This document shows, in pieces, positions 9,140-18,406 of a stretch of DNA of 64,000 bases. The DNA lies in contig JBBQBB010000003.1 in the NCBI GenBank assembly GCA_038317095.1, forward strand, positions 32,513-96,512, in the 5' to 3' direction. The DNA comes from JAGXTF01 sp038317095. GTDB lineage: Bacteria; Bacteroidota; Bacteroidia; NS11-12g; UBA955. Numbering within the stretch: the first letter of the stretch is position 1; every line of letters begins with the position of its first letter. The position numbers and the translations under genes are program-made. The notes beneath the pieces are model-generated. The model worked only from the letters and a program-made list of their open reading frames with translations, searched no databases and had not been told where the DNA came from.

Positions 9140-10516
9140 ATGAAAAATACGCAATTTTCAAAATGGACAATTTTGCTAATAATTTTAGCCGTAGTCGTCT
9201 ATTTCATTCAACCCGTTTATACATGGTTTGCTGCCGATGATTTTTGCCTTATGGCCAAAATACAAGCGGAAGGCTTAATCCGTAACATGTTTCACGATTA
9301 CATGAACTGGGATGGGCGAAGTATCAGTCTTACTTACCCCGTTTGCCGCATTGGCTTATACGCTGGACTTCCTTGGCTGGGCCCCTTTCTGGGCTCTTTG
9401 CTTATGATGGCTATGGCGGTTTTGCTTTTGCGCATTGTGGATAGCAAATTCAACTTCGGATGGACAGGTATTTTCAGAACAATTACGCTGACAGTTTTGT
9501 TGTGGCTTGTCTTCTTCAATTTTTTATCTCAAACCCTTTTTTGGACTACAGGAGTGGGCTATAACATGGATATTGTGCTCTTGTTATTGGCCCTGTTTTG
9601 GATCAAACAGTGGAAAGGGTCTACCCGTGATTTTGTTTTGGGATTGCCGATTTTCTTTTATGCCGGCACTTGCTCCCCCAATGGGGTTTTGGCATTGCTA
9701 TTTTTATTATTTGTACAATGGATGCATGAATTGTATATACAAAAAATCCGTAGCAATCCAAAATATTTATATGCTGTTTCATTCATTTTTGTAGCATTGT
9801 TTCTCGTGATTTTTTCGCCCGGAAATAAGAACAGAATGTCTTCTTGGGATTGGAAAAACTTAACCCATATTTGGACCATTTATTTTAACTTTAAGTTGTT
9901 GCTTAAAAACTTGTTTAACTACAATTCCCTTTTTATTTGGCCCCTAATAGCTATCGGTTTTATGGGCGGTTTGATGAAAGGTTTTGCCAACAATTCAGAC
10001 GACAAAGGCTGGTTCAAACAGATATTCAACGGAATTTATTTGCATCGTTTTTTTCTGGCGGCAGTTATTGGTTTCTTCTTTTTCCTTCCATTGCCAGGCT
10101 TAAATTCTCCCAGAACTGCCATCCAATTTGCAATTTTTGCCACCTTGTACGGGTTGTCAAACTTAGCTGTAATTGTTAATTATTTTGGAGAAAAAAAGAA
10201 CCAACTATTGCACAATGTTGCGCTTTTGGTAAATTTTATTTTTATCATCACGGCCATGTCACAGGCATTTGACGCCCGTTATGTGAAGAATCAAATGGCT
10301 CAAAGGCATTCCAAACTTAAGAGCTTGCAAGGGCAGAACGTGGTACTTACGGAGCAGGATTTTGTGCGCACTCCCGCCACGCGCAGGTTCGAAGATTTGT
10401 CTTCAGATAGCGCGTATTGGCTCAACCGATGCGTGGCGGACCATTACCACTTAAAATCAATTAAGATGGTAGATACCAGACCGAAGAAAGTAGTGATGGG
10501 CGTAATTACGGATTGA
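9140..10516 (+). CDS. Polytopic membrane protein, DUF6056/GT-C-like
   Basis: The protein has 458 residues with about ten or more hydrophobic helices. After the first helix an AADDF motif (D33, D34) faces the outside, as in GT-C enzymes where an acidic pair in the first periplasmic loop is catalytic. The sequence YMNWDGRS soon after is also typical of the DUF6056 group often seen in polysaccharide loci. I infer a polyprenyl-phosphate-sugar-dependent transferase or a related membrane glycan enzyme acting on the outer face of the inner membrane. The C-terminal 80 residues are soluble. It lies 17 bp after a GT2 gene. Confidence 0.6.
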   Translation: MKNTQFSKWTILLIILAVVVYFIQPVYTWFAADDFCLMAKIQAEGLIRNMFHDYMNWDGRSISLTYPVCRIGLYAGLPWLGPFLGSLLMMAMAVLLLRIVDSKFNFGWTGIFRTITLTVLLWLVFFNFLSQTLFWTTGVGYNMDIVLLLLALFWIKQWKGSTRDFVLGLPIFFYAGTCSPNGVLALLFLLFVQWMHELYIQKIRSNPKYLYAVSFIFVALFLVIFSPGNKNRMSSWDWKNLTHIWTIYFNFKLLLKNLFNYNSLFIWPLIAIGFMGGLMKGFANNSDDKGWFKQIFNGIYLHRFFLAAVIGFFFFLPLPGLNSPRTAIQFAIFATLYGLSNLAVIVNYFGEKKNQLLHNVALLVNFIFIITAMSQAFDARYVKNQMAQRHSKLKSLQGQNVVLTEQDFVRTPATRRFEDLSSDSAYWLNRCVADHYHLKSIKMVDTRPKKVVMGVITD

Positions 10517-10556
10517 AGGTTAAATATTTGGAAAAACCATTGGAGTTACTATTCTT

Positions 10557-11777
10557 TTGATTCAAACAGAATTAATATTATTCACCAATCGCTTTCCTTT
10601 TGAAGGGGGTGAAACATTTTTAGAAACCGAAATTGGTTATTTGGCAGCATCTTTTGATAAAATTACCCTATATCCCCTTGAAATGGGAGCAGAACTTTAT
10701 GGTACATTGCCAAAAAATGTAAGTGTTGGTCAACTCAAAATAGCTCAAAATACAAAGATTAGAAATGTTATTTTGTCTTTTGGGAAATTCATTTTTATTT
10801 GGTATTTTAATGCATTCTTTAAATCGCATCATCGAAAAAAATATTTGACGCAATTCAGATTCACATGGAACACTTTGATTGGGTATTTGTTTCGTGCAGA
10901 TACAATTTTCAAAGCATTCCGGTCTAACCCAGAAAATACTGTTTATTATTCATATTGGTTTAATGATTGGGCTTCGGCATTGGCATTGGCAAGGCGGAAG
11001 GGGTTGAAAGGAAAATTTGTAGTTCGCGCGCACGGTTATGATTACGATGAAAAACAAAATGGAAGAGGCTATTTTCCATTTCGCGAATCAGAAATGAATC
11101 AATTTGATCCTATTGCCCAGATTTCGAAATATGGTAAAAATGCAATGAAGGGTCAGTATCCCGCGTCGCGCAACATCGAAGTGCATAAACTAGGCGTTAG
11201 GGATTGCGGGTTTAATGCCGGTGGAAAGGACAATGAGGTATACCATTTGGTGAGTTGTTCGAATTTTGTTCCGCTAAAAAGAATTTCATTGCTCATAGAT
11301 ATTCTTTCCAAATTAGAATTGCCATTTCAATGGATTCATTTTGGTGGTGGAAAGGGCAAGGAAGAAGCTGAAATATATGCAAAAACCAGATTAAAAGATG
11401 GAACTTTTAATTTTGCAGGTTCTATTAAAAATGCTAAGGTACTTGGTTATTATAGAACCAACCCTGTGGATTTATTTTTGAACATGAGTGAACTTGAAGG
11501 CATTCCTGTGAGTTTGATGGAGGCCATTTCTGCAGGAATTCCGTTAGTTGGATGCAATGTGTGTGGCGTTCCTGAAATTGTATGTAAGGAATCGGGTCTC
11601 CTTTTACCAGCAAACCCGGATTCTGAATTGGTTGCAAAAGAGATAGGTGAATTTTTAATTACCAAATCCAGAAGCATGCAATTCCGGCGGGGCGTGAAAT
11701 TGTTTTGGGAAAATCATTTTAATGCAGATAGTAACTATCCAAACTTTGTAAAAAAAATCTTAATAGAGAATCAATAA
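10557..11777 (+). CDS. GT4-like glycosyltransferase
   Basis: The start is TTG at 10557, as no ATG lies near it and similarity begins with LILFTNRFPFEGGETFLETEI. The protein has 406 residues. The donor domain has ELEGIPVSLMEAISAGIPLVGCN, which contains the GT4 E-x7-E motif, then VPEIVCKESGLLL. VVRAHGYDYDEKQNGRGYFPF in the middle matches a subgroup of GT4 proteins that also includes the gene at 22226 (CTRVHSYDVYEE...). The two are likely distant paralogues within the locus. It overlaps asnB by one base (TAATG). The donor sugar is not known. Confidence 0.85.
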   Translation: MIQTELILFTNRFPFEGGETFLETEIGYLAASFDKITLYPLEMGAELYGTLPKNVSVGQLKIAQNTKIRNVILSFGKFIFIWYFNAFFKSHHRKKYLTQFRFTWNTLIGYLFRADTIFKAFRSNPENTVYYSYWFNDWASALALARRKGLKGKFVVRAHGYDYDEKQNGRGYFPFRESEMNQFDPIAQISKYGKNAMKGQYPASRNIEVHKLGVRDCGFNAGGKDNEVYHLVSCSNFVPLKRISLLIDILSKLELPFQWIHFGGGKGKEEAEIYAKTRLKDGTFNFAGSIKNAKVLGYYRTNPVDLFLNMSELEGIPVSLMEAISAGIPLVGCNVCGVPEIVCKESGLLLPANPDSELVAKEIGEFLITKSRSMQFRRGVKLFWENHFNADSNYPNFVKKILIENQ

Positions 11778-13684
11778 TGTGTGGCATAGCAGGAATATGG
11801 AATTTAGATGGCAGTCAATTGGAGTTGCACAAATTAAAAAAATTTACCGATTCCATGTTAGAACGTGGACCGGATGGTTCGGGTTACGAATTGTATTTAA
11901 ACGAAACCCTCGGCTTAGGCCATAGACGCTTAAGCATATTGGACCTAAGTGAAGCGGGGCATCAGCCAATGCATTTTGCCGATGACCGTTATAGCATTAC
12001 TTTCAATGGCGAAATATTTAATTTTCTGGACATACGAGGTGAGTTAAAAACCAAAGGGTATAAATTTAGGTCAGATTCGGATACCGAAGTTGTGCTGGCG
12101 GCATACCATGAATGGGGTGCGGAAAGTTTAAATAAATTTAACGGAATGTGGGCATTGGCAATTCTAGATACCCATGAAAATAAACTTTTTATGGCCAGGG
12201 ATCGATTTGGAATAAAACCTTATTATTATTTACACATTCCAGGAAAAATATTGGCTTTTGCATCAGAAACAAGGGCGTTTAAAAACTTAGAAGGCTATAA
12301 CCGCAGTATGGATGATCAGATGGTTGGTCTTCAAGCATCGGGTGCCAGAATCCACGGTTCGGGGTATTCTATTTACAAAGGGATACATAGCATTTTGCCA
12401 GGGCATTATTCGGTGGTTACGAGCACATCTGGTTTCACACAAAAGCGGTGGTGGCACATCAACGATCACCTGTGGACGGATGTCCCTGCCACTCTAGAAG
12501 AGCAGGCAGAAAAATATTATGAGATATTCCAAGATGCTTGCCGGATTAGGCTCATCAGTGATGTAAAAGTAGCAACGGCACTCAGTGGAGGATTAGATTC
12601 ATCCAGCGTTTATAGCGTAGTCAACGCATTGTTAAAAAAAGGGGGATTGGACAGGGTACCTGCAGATTCACAAAAGGCAGTTGTGGTTACATTTCCCGGT
12701 TTGGAAAATGACGAGAGACAATTCGCCGAAAAAGTAGTGGAATTTACAAAAGGTGAGGCAATTTATTTGCCGCAGGAATATCCGAATCTTGCAGAACAAA
12801 TCACAAAGGACACACAAATATTTGACGGGTTAAATGCATCCCCGATTACTGCTATCAGTGGTATTTACAGAGGCATGCGAGAACAAGGCATTACTGTGAG
12901 TATGGATGGTCATGGAGTGGATGAAATGCTTTATGGTTATCGCGATATGATGTATAATTTATTCAATTATTATTACAAAAAAAGGGATTTAAAGCATGCA
13001 GATATGATGCGCGATGTAATTTTCCCCACCTATGCGGAACATGACCAAAATAGGGTCTTTAAAAACCTGGAGATGCTCATGAAATCTGCAAAATCACCAA
13101 TTTCTGGCTTAAAATCGGTCGCGAAAAAAATCTTAAAAAGGAATGCCATAGACAGAACTGCATATCAATCCAATAAATTATTGAAACCCATTGGAGAACC
13201 CTATGATTTTTCTCACCTTTCTTATCCAGAACAAATTATTTACAACGAAACTTTTGTAGAAACGCTGCCAGATATTTTTAGAAATTTTGACCTTGCCGGT
13301 ATGATGAACAGCGTAGAAATACGAATGCCCTTTATGGATTGGAGGCTGGTTGCATTTCAATTTTCACTGCCCATAGAAAGCAAAATAGGCAATGGTTTTA
13401 ATAAGCTTGTACTGCGGCAAGCCATGAAAGGCAAAATGGCAGAGGAAATTAGAACCAGAAGGCTTAAAATCGGCATCAGCAGTCCCATAGCCAATTGGTT
13501 TGCAGGTGATTTAAAAGAGTGGTCCTTGGATTTGTTGTCAAAACGAAGGGCTTCTGGAGAATTGAGATTTGTGAACAATGAATTTATCCATGAATTTAAA
13601 ATTGGCATCGAAAACAAAACGCTTTCCTTGGAACAAGCACATTCTGCATGGCTGGAATTGAATTGTGAGTTGATTTGCGAATGA
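11777..13684 (+). CDS. asnB: AsnB-type glutamine-hydrolysing amidotransferase (copy 1)
   Basis: The 635-residue protein has an Ntn-type glutaminase domain at the N-terminus (MCGIAGIW, catalytic Cys2; RGPDGSGYE; FNGEIFN) and a synthetase domain with the ATP PP-loop SGGLDSSS at about 270-277. Later DGHGVDEMLYGY and SVEIRMPFMDW are also family motifs. In sugar clusters such proteins often amidate uronic-acid carboxyls rather than make asparagine; that role is inferred from context. It overlaps flanking GT genes by 1 and 4 bp, so it belongs to the same transcript. A diverged second copy lies at 43002..44855. Confidence 0.9.
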   Translation: MCGIAGIWNLDGSQLELHKLKKFTDSMLERGPDGSGYELYLNETLGLGHRRLSILDLSEAGHQPMHFADDRYSITFNGEIFNFLDIRGELKTKGYKFRSDSDTEVVLAAYHEWGAESLNKFNGMWALAILDTHENKLFMARDRFGIKPYYYLHIPGKILAFASETRAFKNLEGYNRSMDDQMVGLQASGARIHGSGYSIYKGIHSILPGHYSVVTSTSGFTQKRWWHINDHLWTDVPATLEEQAEKYYEIFQDACRIRLISDVKVATALSGGLDSSSVYSVVNALLKKGGLDRVPADSQKAVVVTFPGLENDERQFAEKVVEFTKGEAIYLPQEYPNLAEQITKDTQIFDGLNASPITAISGIYRGMREQGITVSMDGHGVDEMLYGYRDMMYNLFNYYYKKRDLKHADMMRDVIFPTYAEHDQNRVFKNLEMLMKSAKSPISGLKSVAKKILKRNAIDRTAYQSNKLLKPIGEPYDFSHLSYPEQIIYNETFVETLPDIFRNFDLAGMMNSVEIRMPFMDWRLVAFQFSLPIESKIGNGFNKLVLRQAMKGKMAEEIRTRRLKIGISSPIANWFAGDLKEWSLDLLSKRRASGELRFVNNEFIHEFKIGIENKTLSLEQAHSAWLELNCELICE

Positions 13685-14874
13685 GAATTTTGTATATATA
13701 TCAAACCGCCACAATTCACAATTTTTCATCTGTCCAGAATAAAATAATTTCGCAAATTAAAGCAGCCAATTTGTTAGGTCAAAATGTGACAGGTTTGTTT
13801 TTTACAACTCAAAAGGGTGAATTTCCAGAAGTTCCCAATGTACATTTTTACAGAATTACTGAAGTAAATAAAGGATGGTTTCGGAGTATTAGGCAAAATA
13901 AAAACACCTATCAAGAAATAAGAAAAGTTTTGAAAGAAATTGCCAAGAAAGAGGATAAAATCTATTTGAGATATTGGGGTATCGGCATGGAAATGCTTCG
14001 CTTGGCAAAAGAATTCAAAGGTAAAATCGTTTGGAATCATTTGACGGCTGAAACCAAGGAAATAGCGATGTATTCTTCAGATAGCCCTTCCATTTATTCG
14101 AGGTTTTTAAGCAAAATAGAGTTTAAGTGGTTTCCGATTTTCATGGATAAAACCATAGGAAAATTCACCAGAAGGTATGCCGGCAAAGCGGTTGTAAATT
14201 CTATGGACATTGCTGAATTTGAGCAAAAGATGTGTTTGGGAAAATATGAATGTGCAGTCATTCCAGATGCGGTAGATTCCGCCAATATGCAAGTAGCGCA
14301 GCTTCATCCATTATCAACCCCTATCCGCATGGTATTTTTAAAGGGTGCATCAGGCGCTGCGGAGTATAACGGCTTGGATAGACTGGTGCGCGGTATAGCT
14401 GAATATGTGGGTGAATTACAATTTCACCTTACCATTATTGGCGGAGATTTAATTTATGAAAAGGCTTTAATTCAGAAATACCAAGCGGATGCTTTTGTGA
14501 CCTTGAAAGCTGCAATGCTAAAAAATGAAATTGATGCCGAAATTGGCAATTATAATTTGGCGGTTGGGCAATTAGGAATGCATAAAAAGGGAATTCGATC
14601 CAATTCTACCCTAAAGACTCGAGAGTATTTTGCTAGGGGAATTCCATTTATATTTGCCCACCACGATCCTGATTTTTCAGATTCGAAGGAAGCCTTGAAA
14701 TACTGTCTGGAATTGCCAGCAGATGATAAACCCATTGACCTCCACGTAGTCTTGGATTTTTTGAATAAGGTATATAAAATAGAAAATGTGGGTGAAAAAA
14801 TGCATAATTATGCAATAGAATACTTGGATTATTCTGCAAAAATGAAACAAATTGTGGATTTTATTTTGCGGTAA
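13681..14874 (+). CDS. GT-B fold glycosyltransferase
   Basis: ATG 13681 overlaps the asnB stop (ATGA); an in-frame TTG at 13675 is less likely. The 397-residue protein begins MRILYIYQTATIHNFSSVQ, a GT-B acceptor-domain start. It has VIPDAVDS at the domain linker and a donor-side region GQLGMHKKGIRSNSTLKTREYFARGIPF, in which the standard E-x7-E motif is modified (K-T-R-E-Y-F-A-R-G). This R-E-Y-x-A-x-G-x-P-x form occurs in GT4-like proteins of polysaccharide loci. It lies between an amidotransferase and a HAD phosphatase. Donor and acceptor are unknown. Confidence 0.7.
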   Translation: MRILYIYQTATIHNFSSVQNKIISQIKAANLLGQNVTGLFFTTQKGEFPEVPNVHFYRITEVNKGWFRSIRQNKNTYQEIRKVLKEIAKKEDKIYLRYWGIGMEMLRLAKEFKGKIVWNHLTAETKEIAMYSSDSPSIYSRFLSKIEFKWFPIFMDKTIGKFTRRYAGKAVVNSMDIAEFEQKMCLGKYECAVIPDAVDSANMQVAQLHPLSTPIRMVFLKGASGAAEYNGLDRLVRGIAEYVGELQFHLTIIGGDLIYEKALIQKYQADAFVTLKAAMLKNEIDAEIGNYNLAVGQLGMHKKGIRSNSTLKTREYFARGIPFIFAHHDPDFSDSKEALKYCLELPADDKPIDLHVVLDFLNKVYKIENVGEKMHNYAIEYLDYSAKMKQIVDFILR

Positions 14875-14886
14875 TATTTTTTATAG

Positions 14887-15534
14887 ATGAACCCGTGGAA
14901 TGAAATAAATACCAGCGCTGTAAAAGGCATACTTTGCGATTTAGACGACACACTCTATTCATATGACCCTTGCAATAAAGCGGGTTTTGAGGCATGCAAA
15001 GCATTTGCATTGAATGAATATAGCATTGGGAATGTACAATTTGAGAATTTCTGGAAATTGGCCAGGGAAAAAGTACACCAAGAAATACCAGAATTTGCGG
15101 CTGGTCATTCCAGATTGCTTTATGCATTAAAATTATCTGAGTTTTATTTCGGAAAATTAATCCCAGAATTTGTACTCGCCGCGGAAGAAGTTTATTGGAG
15201 TCATTTTATAGACCATATGGTTTGGAATACAAGCGCTGAAATATTTTTATTACAAGCCTCGGAAAAAGGCAAGAAAATTTGCATTGTTACCGACCTCACC
15301 ACACAAATACAATTGAGAAAATGGATCAAGCTTGATTTGGGAAGGTTTGCGCAATTTATGGTTACTTCGGAAGAAGCCGGATATGAAAAACCCAATCCCC
15401 GCATATTTAAACTTGCCTTAGAGAAACTTAATTTGAAAGAACATGAAGTAATTATGATTGGAGATTCTAAAAGCAAGGATATTGAGGGTGCAACCGCCTT
15501 GGGAATCAAATCTTATCATATTAAAATTAAATAA
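14887..15534 (+). CDS. HAD-superfamily phosphatase
   Basis: The protein has 215 residues with the four HAD motifs: nucleophile motif CDLDDT (D18-x-D20-x-T22), motif II IVTDLTT, lysine motif EKPNPRIF, and acidic motif MIGDSKSKD. A helical cap of about 80-90 residues lies between motifs I and II (C1 type). It is a soluble phosphatase for a small phosphorylated metabolite. The next gene begins on the base after its stop and carries a kinase-like domain, so the pair may act on the same sugar or polyol. It could also supply a phosphatase step missing from the heptose cassette (a GmhB-like role), but it does not look like canonical GmhB. Confidence 0.8.
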   Translation: MNPWNEINTSAVKGILCDLDDTLYSYDPCNKAGFEACKAFALNEYSIGNVQFENFWKLAREKVHQEIPEFAAGHSRLLYALKLSEFYFGKLIPEFVLAAEEVYWSHFIDHMVWNTSAEIFLLQASEKGKKICIVTDLTTQIQLRKWIKLDLGRFAQFMVTSEEAGYEKPNPRIFKLALEKLNLKEHEVIMIGDSKSKDIEGATALGIKSYHIKIK

Positions 15535-17649
15535 ATGGGAATATTTGGATTTGAAATCAAAGACAAATTGGGCAGAAATAAAGTGCCTTTAGGAAAATCT
15601 CGCCTTTTCTGGTGCGGGGTAGTGCTGAAGGTATTTTTAGCGGTATTTTTTGCATCAGATTATTTACGCTTGCAATTTGCTCCCTTTGCCGATTATTTTA
15701 TACAGTCTGGATTCAAGGATCCTTATTTATACTTTCACGACTATGGCTTAGGAATGGATTTTCCTTACCCCCCATTAATGCTATTTTTGTTCTCTTTGCC
15801 CCGTTTTATCTTGTCTCCATTCACCGGCGTTAATCCTGCAGTTTTCGGCATGCTCGAAAGTTTTATTTATCGCATTCCTTTGTTTGTAGCCGATCTTGTT
15901 ATTTTATTTGTTTTAATGCGTTGGTTAAAATCACGCATTCGGCAAGTTCTTATCTGGTATTGGCTTTCACCCGTATTGATCTATATCAATTATTTCCATG
16001 GACAATTGGATGTAATTCCAATAGCATTGCTTTTTGTTTCACTGTATTTGTTATTCAAAAACAAATGGCTGCTTGCTTGTACGCTGTTAGCGGCTTCTGT
16101 GGGCTGTAAAACCAATATTGTTGTTGTGCTTCCCTTTTATTTATTGTATCAATTTAGGCAATCTCGAGAGGGTATTAAACAGCCGATTGTTTCATTATTG
16201 GTATTTTTCTTTGTTGTATTTTTGGTGAATTTGCCATTTTTGAATTCCCCTGCTTTTTTGAAAATGGTTTATAACAATCCCGTGCAGAATCAGGTTTTTG
16301 ATTTATTCTATCAGTTTAATAAAAATCTAAAAATATATTTCATACCAGGCGTGTTTTTTACTTTAATACTTTGGTATTATACATTGCGGTTTGTGAATAG
16401 AGACCAGCTTACACTGTTTTTAACATTTGGTTTTCTTGCACTAACTTTGATGGTAGCGCCCATGCAGGGATGGTACTATTGGATAATGCCTTTGTTTATT
16501 TATTTCATTATTAAACAAGGCCAGCGCGAAAAACAAGTTTTTGTTTTATTGAATGTTCTGTATTTTGTTTATTTCGCTTTGGCTCCAAAATGCGATTATT
16601 TTATTTCTTGTAATATTCCGGGGGTAAACGAATTTACTGCGGTTTTGGTTGGCTTTGGGCAAAATGAAAAGGCCCTGAATATTGCATTCACACTTTTGCA
16701 AACAACGTTGTTACTTTCCGGTGTTTTGGTGTATAGAAAGGGAATTAGCAATAACATTCAAACCAAATTTTTATCACAGCCATATCTTGTGGGCATAGGT
16801 GGCGACAGTGCCGCTGGCAAATCAACATTAACGAAAGATTTGGCCGCAATCTTTAACCAATCCAACACAACCGTAATTCGAGGGGATGACATGCATCGCT
16901 GGGAAAGAGGAGATGAAAACTGGCAGACACTTACCCACTTGGATCCCAAGGCAAACCGTTTGCACCTTGATTTGGCGCATACCAAACAGTTGAAAACAGG
17001 ACATGGCATTCTCCGCAGTTTTTATGACCACAGCACTGGAAGGTTTTCTTTACCCCGTTTTATCCAGCCCAACAAATTGATTATTTTTGAGGGTTTGCAT
17101 TCGTTTTACCTAAAGGATCAAAGTGAAATATATGATTTAAAAATTTACATGGAGCCAGAAGAGGATTTGCGAATTTGGTGGAAAGTAAAACGAGATGTAA
17201 AAAAGAGAAATTATAGCCCGGAAAAGGTAATCGAGCAATTAAATCAACGGGAAGAAGATTCTGAAAAATTTATACGCAGTCAACGAAACCGGGCGGATAT
17301 TGTTGTCACATATTTTAACCTCCAGCCATTGGATATTCACCAAACGGAAATGGAACCCGAAATTGGTTTAAAATTAACCATTCCAGAAAATATACATATT
17401 GATTTATTGCTTGAATTGCTCTCGAATATTCAGGGGCTTCAGGTAAACCACAGGTACACAGAAAGCAGACAGGAAATGGTGATTACCGGCAGCATTCATC
17501 AAATGGAAATTGAATCTGTAGCTTGGGAATTATTGCCAGAACTGGAGGAGATTGGGATTAACGAATCTCAATGGGGAGAGGGTTTTAACGGATTATTGCA
17601 GTTGGTGACGGTGTATGTTATTTTTAATAAAATGTATTTGGGCGTGTGA
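15535..17649 (+). CDS. Fusion: polytopic GT-C-like membrane domain plus uridine-kinase/PRK-like P-loop kinase domain
   Basis: The 704-residue protein has two clear parts. Residues about 22-405 hold many hydrophobic helices with a first loop SDYLRLQFAPFADYF and a DFPYPPLM motif (75-82), as in GT-C mannosyltransferase-like proteins. Residues about 415-600 hold a soluble kinase-like domain with Walker A GDSAAGKS (423-430), then VIRGDDMHRWERGDENW and IIFEGLHSFYL, matching the uridine kinase/phosphoribulokinase order. A further 100-residue tail of mixed alpha/beta character follows. There is no frameshift; the frame is continuous. The kinase could make a phosphorylated sugar or polyol used next to the membrane. 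The GDPD-family gene overlaps the end by 4 bp. Confidence 0.8.
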   Translation: MGIFGFEIKDKLGRNKVPLGKSRLFWCGVVLKVFLAVFFASDYLRLQFAPFADYFIQSGFKDPYLYFHDYGLGMDFPYPPLMLFLFSLPRFILSPFTGVNPAVFGMLESFIYRIPLFVADLVILFVLMRWLKSRIRQVLIWYWLSPVLIYINYFHGQLDVIPIALLFVSLYLLFKNKWLLACTLLAASVGCKTNIVVVLPFYLLYQFRQSREGIKQPIVSLLVFFFVVFLVNLPFLNSPAFLKMVYNNPVQNQVFDLFYQFNKNLKIYFIPGVFFTLILWYYTLRFVNRDQLTLFLTFGFLALTLMVAPMQGWYYWIMPLFIYFIIKQGQREKQVFVLLNVLYFVYFALAPKCDYFISCNIPGVNEFTAVLVGFGQNEKALNIAFTLLQTTLLLSGVLVYRKGISNNIQTKFLSQPYLVGIGGDSAAGKSTLTKDLAAIFNQSNTTVIRGDDMHRWERGDENWQTLTHLDPKANRLHLDLAHTKQLKTGHGILRSFYDHSTGRFSLPRFIQPNKLIIFEGLHSFYLKDQSEIYDLKIYMEPEEDLRIWWKVKRDVKKRNYSPEKVIEQLNQREEDSEKFIRSQRNRADIVVTYFNLQPLDIHQTEMEPEIGLKLTIPENIHIDLLLELLSNIQGLQVNHRYTESRQEMVITGSIHQMEIESVAWELLPELEEIGINESQWGEGFNGLLQLVTVYVIFNKMYLGV

Positions 17650-18371
17650 AAAAAACAGATTATTTAGGAAATGGCGTAGCTGCGCATCGTGGAAATATGT
17701 CTTTGTTTCCTGAAAACACCATGGAAGCATTTCAAAGTGCCGCTGATATGGGATGCAGTTGGTTGGAATTGGACATTCAGCTTTCATTGGATGGTCAAAT
17801 TGTGGTAACACATGATGCAAGCGCACTCCGAACTTGTGGAGTGAACTGTGTCATTTCAGAAATTACATTTGAAGAATTAAAAAAATTAAATTTTGGAGCA
17901 TTTATTCAGGATGGCAAATTTTATAAATTGCCGTTATTGTCTGAAGTTTTCGAATTGGTAAAAGCTACGAATATTCGAGTTACGATACAACCGAAATGCA
18001 ACGGTGCCGTTATACCTGCAATAAAATTGGCAGAAGAATTCGGAGTGATAAATAAAATTGCTTTCAATGAATTGAATTGTGAATATTTAATTGAAGCAAA
18101 AAGGGTCAATCCTGCAATCCCTGTATTTTGGGATCGGTTGCCAGGTACGGATATTGAAAATGATATTTTTATTGCAAAACAATTTGGGTTTGAATGTATG
18201 ATGTATGTTTTGGATGGATTGCAGCAGAAAACGATAACCGAAGTGAAAAATGCGGGTATTGAGTGCGGTGTTTGTGTGGTGAATGAAGACGAGGAAATGG
18301 ACAAATTTTTGAATTGGGGGGTTCGCATGTTTTATACTGATTATCCTCAAAAATTACTTCAAAAAATATAA
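17646..18371 (+). CDS. Glycerophosphodiester phosphodiesterase (GDPD) family protein with altered metal-ligand position
   Basis: The start is GTG overlapping the previous stop (GTGA). The 241-residue TIM-barrel protein keeps AHRG (H14), PENT (22-25), LELD (E41, D43), THD (H56, D57) and a late YTDYP motif, all GDPD family hallmarks. The usual E-x-K strand motif is instead TIQPK (Q115, K117), so the expected glutamate is a glutamine. No signal peptide is present, so it is cytoplasmic, unlike secreted GlpQ. I infer action on a phosphodiester in polysaccharide precursor metabolism, or a non-hydrolytic function. It is the last gene before a 35-bp gap. Confidence 0.8.
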   Translation: MKKTDYLGNGVAAHRGNMSLFPENTMEAFQSAADMGCSWLELDIQLSLDGQIVVTHDASALRTCGVNCVISEITFEELKKLNFGAFIQDGKFYKLPLLSEVFELVKATNIRVTIQPKCNGAVIPAIKLAEEFGVINKIAFNELNCEYLIEAKRVNPAIPVFWDRLPGTDIENDIFIAKQFGFECMMYVLDGLQQKTITEVKNAGIECGVCVVNEDEEMDKFLNWGVRMFYTDYPQKLLQKI

Positions 18372-18406
18372 AAATTTTGCAACATATCCAAATTATTTAA
18401 GAAAAT

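Noticed and set aside
17921..18328. 135-codon open frame on the - strand opposite the GDPD gene
   Set aside because: The + strand frame carries the GDPD motifs, including TDYP at the end; the antisense frame carries none.
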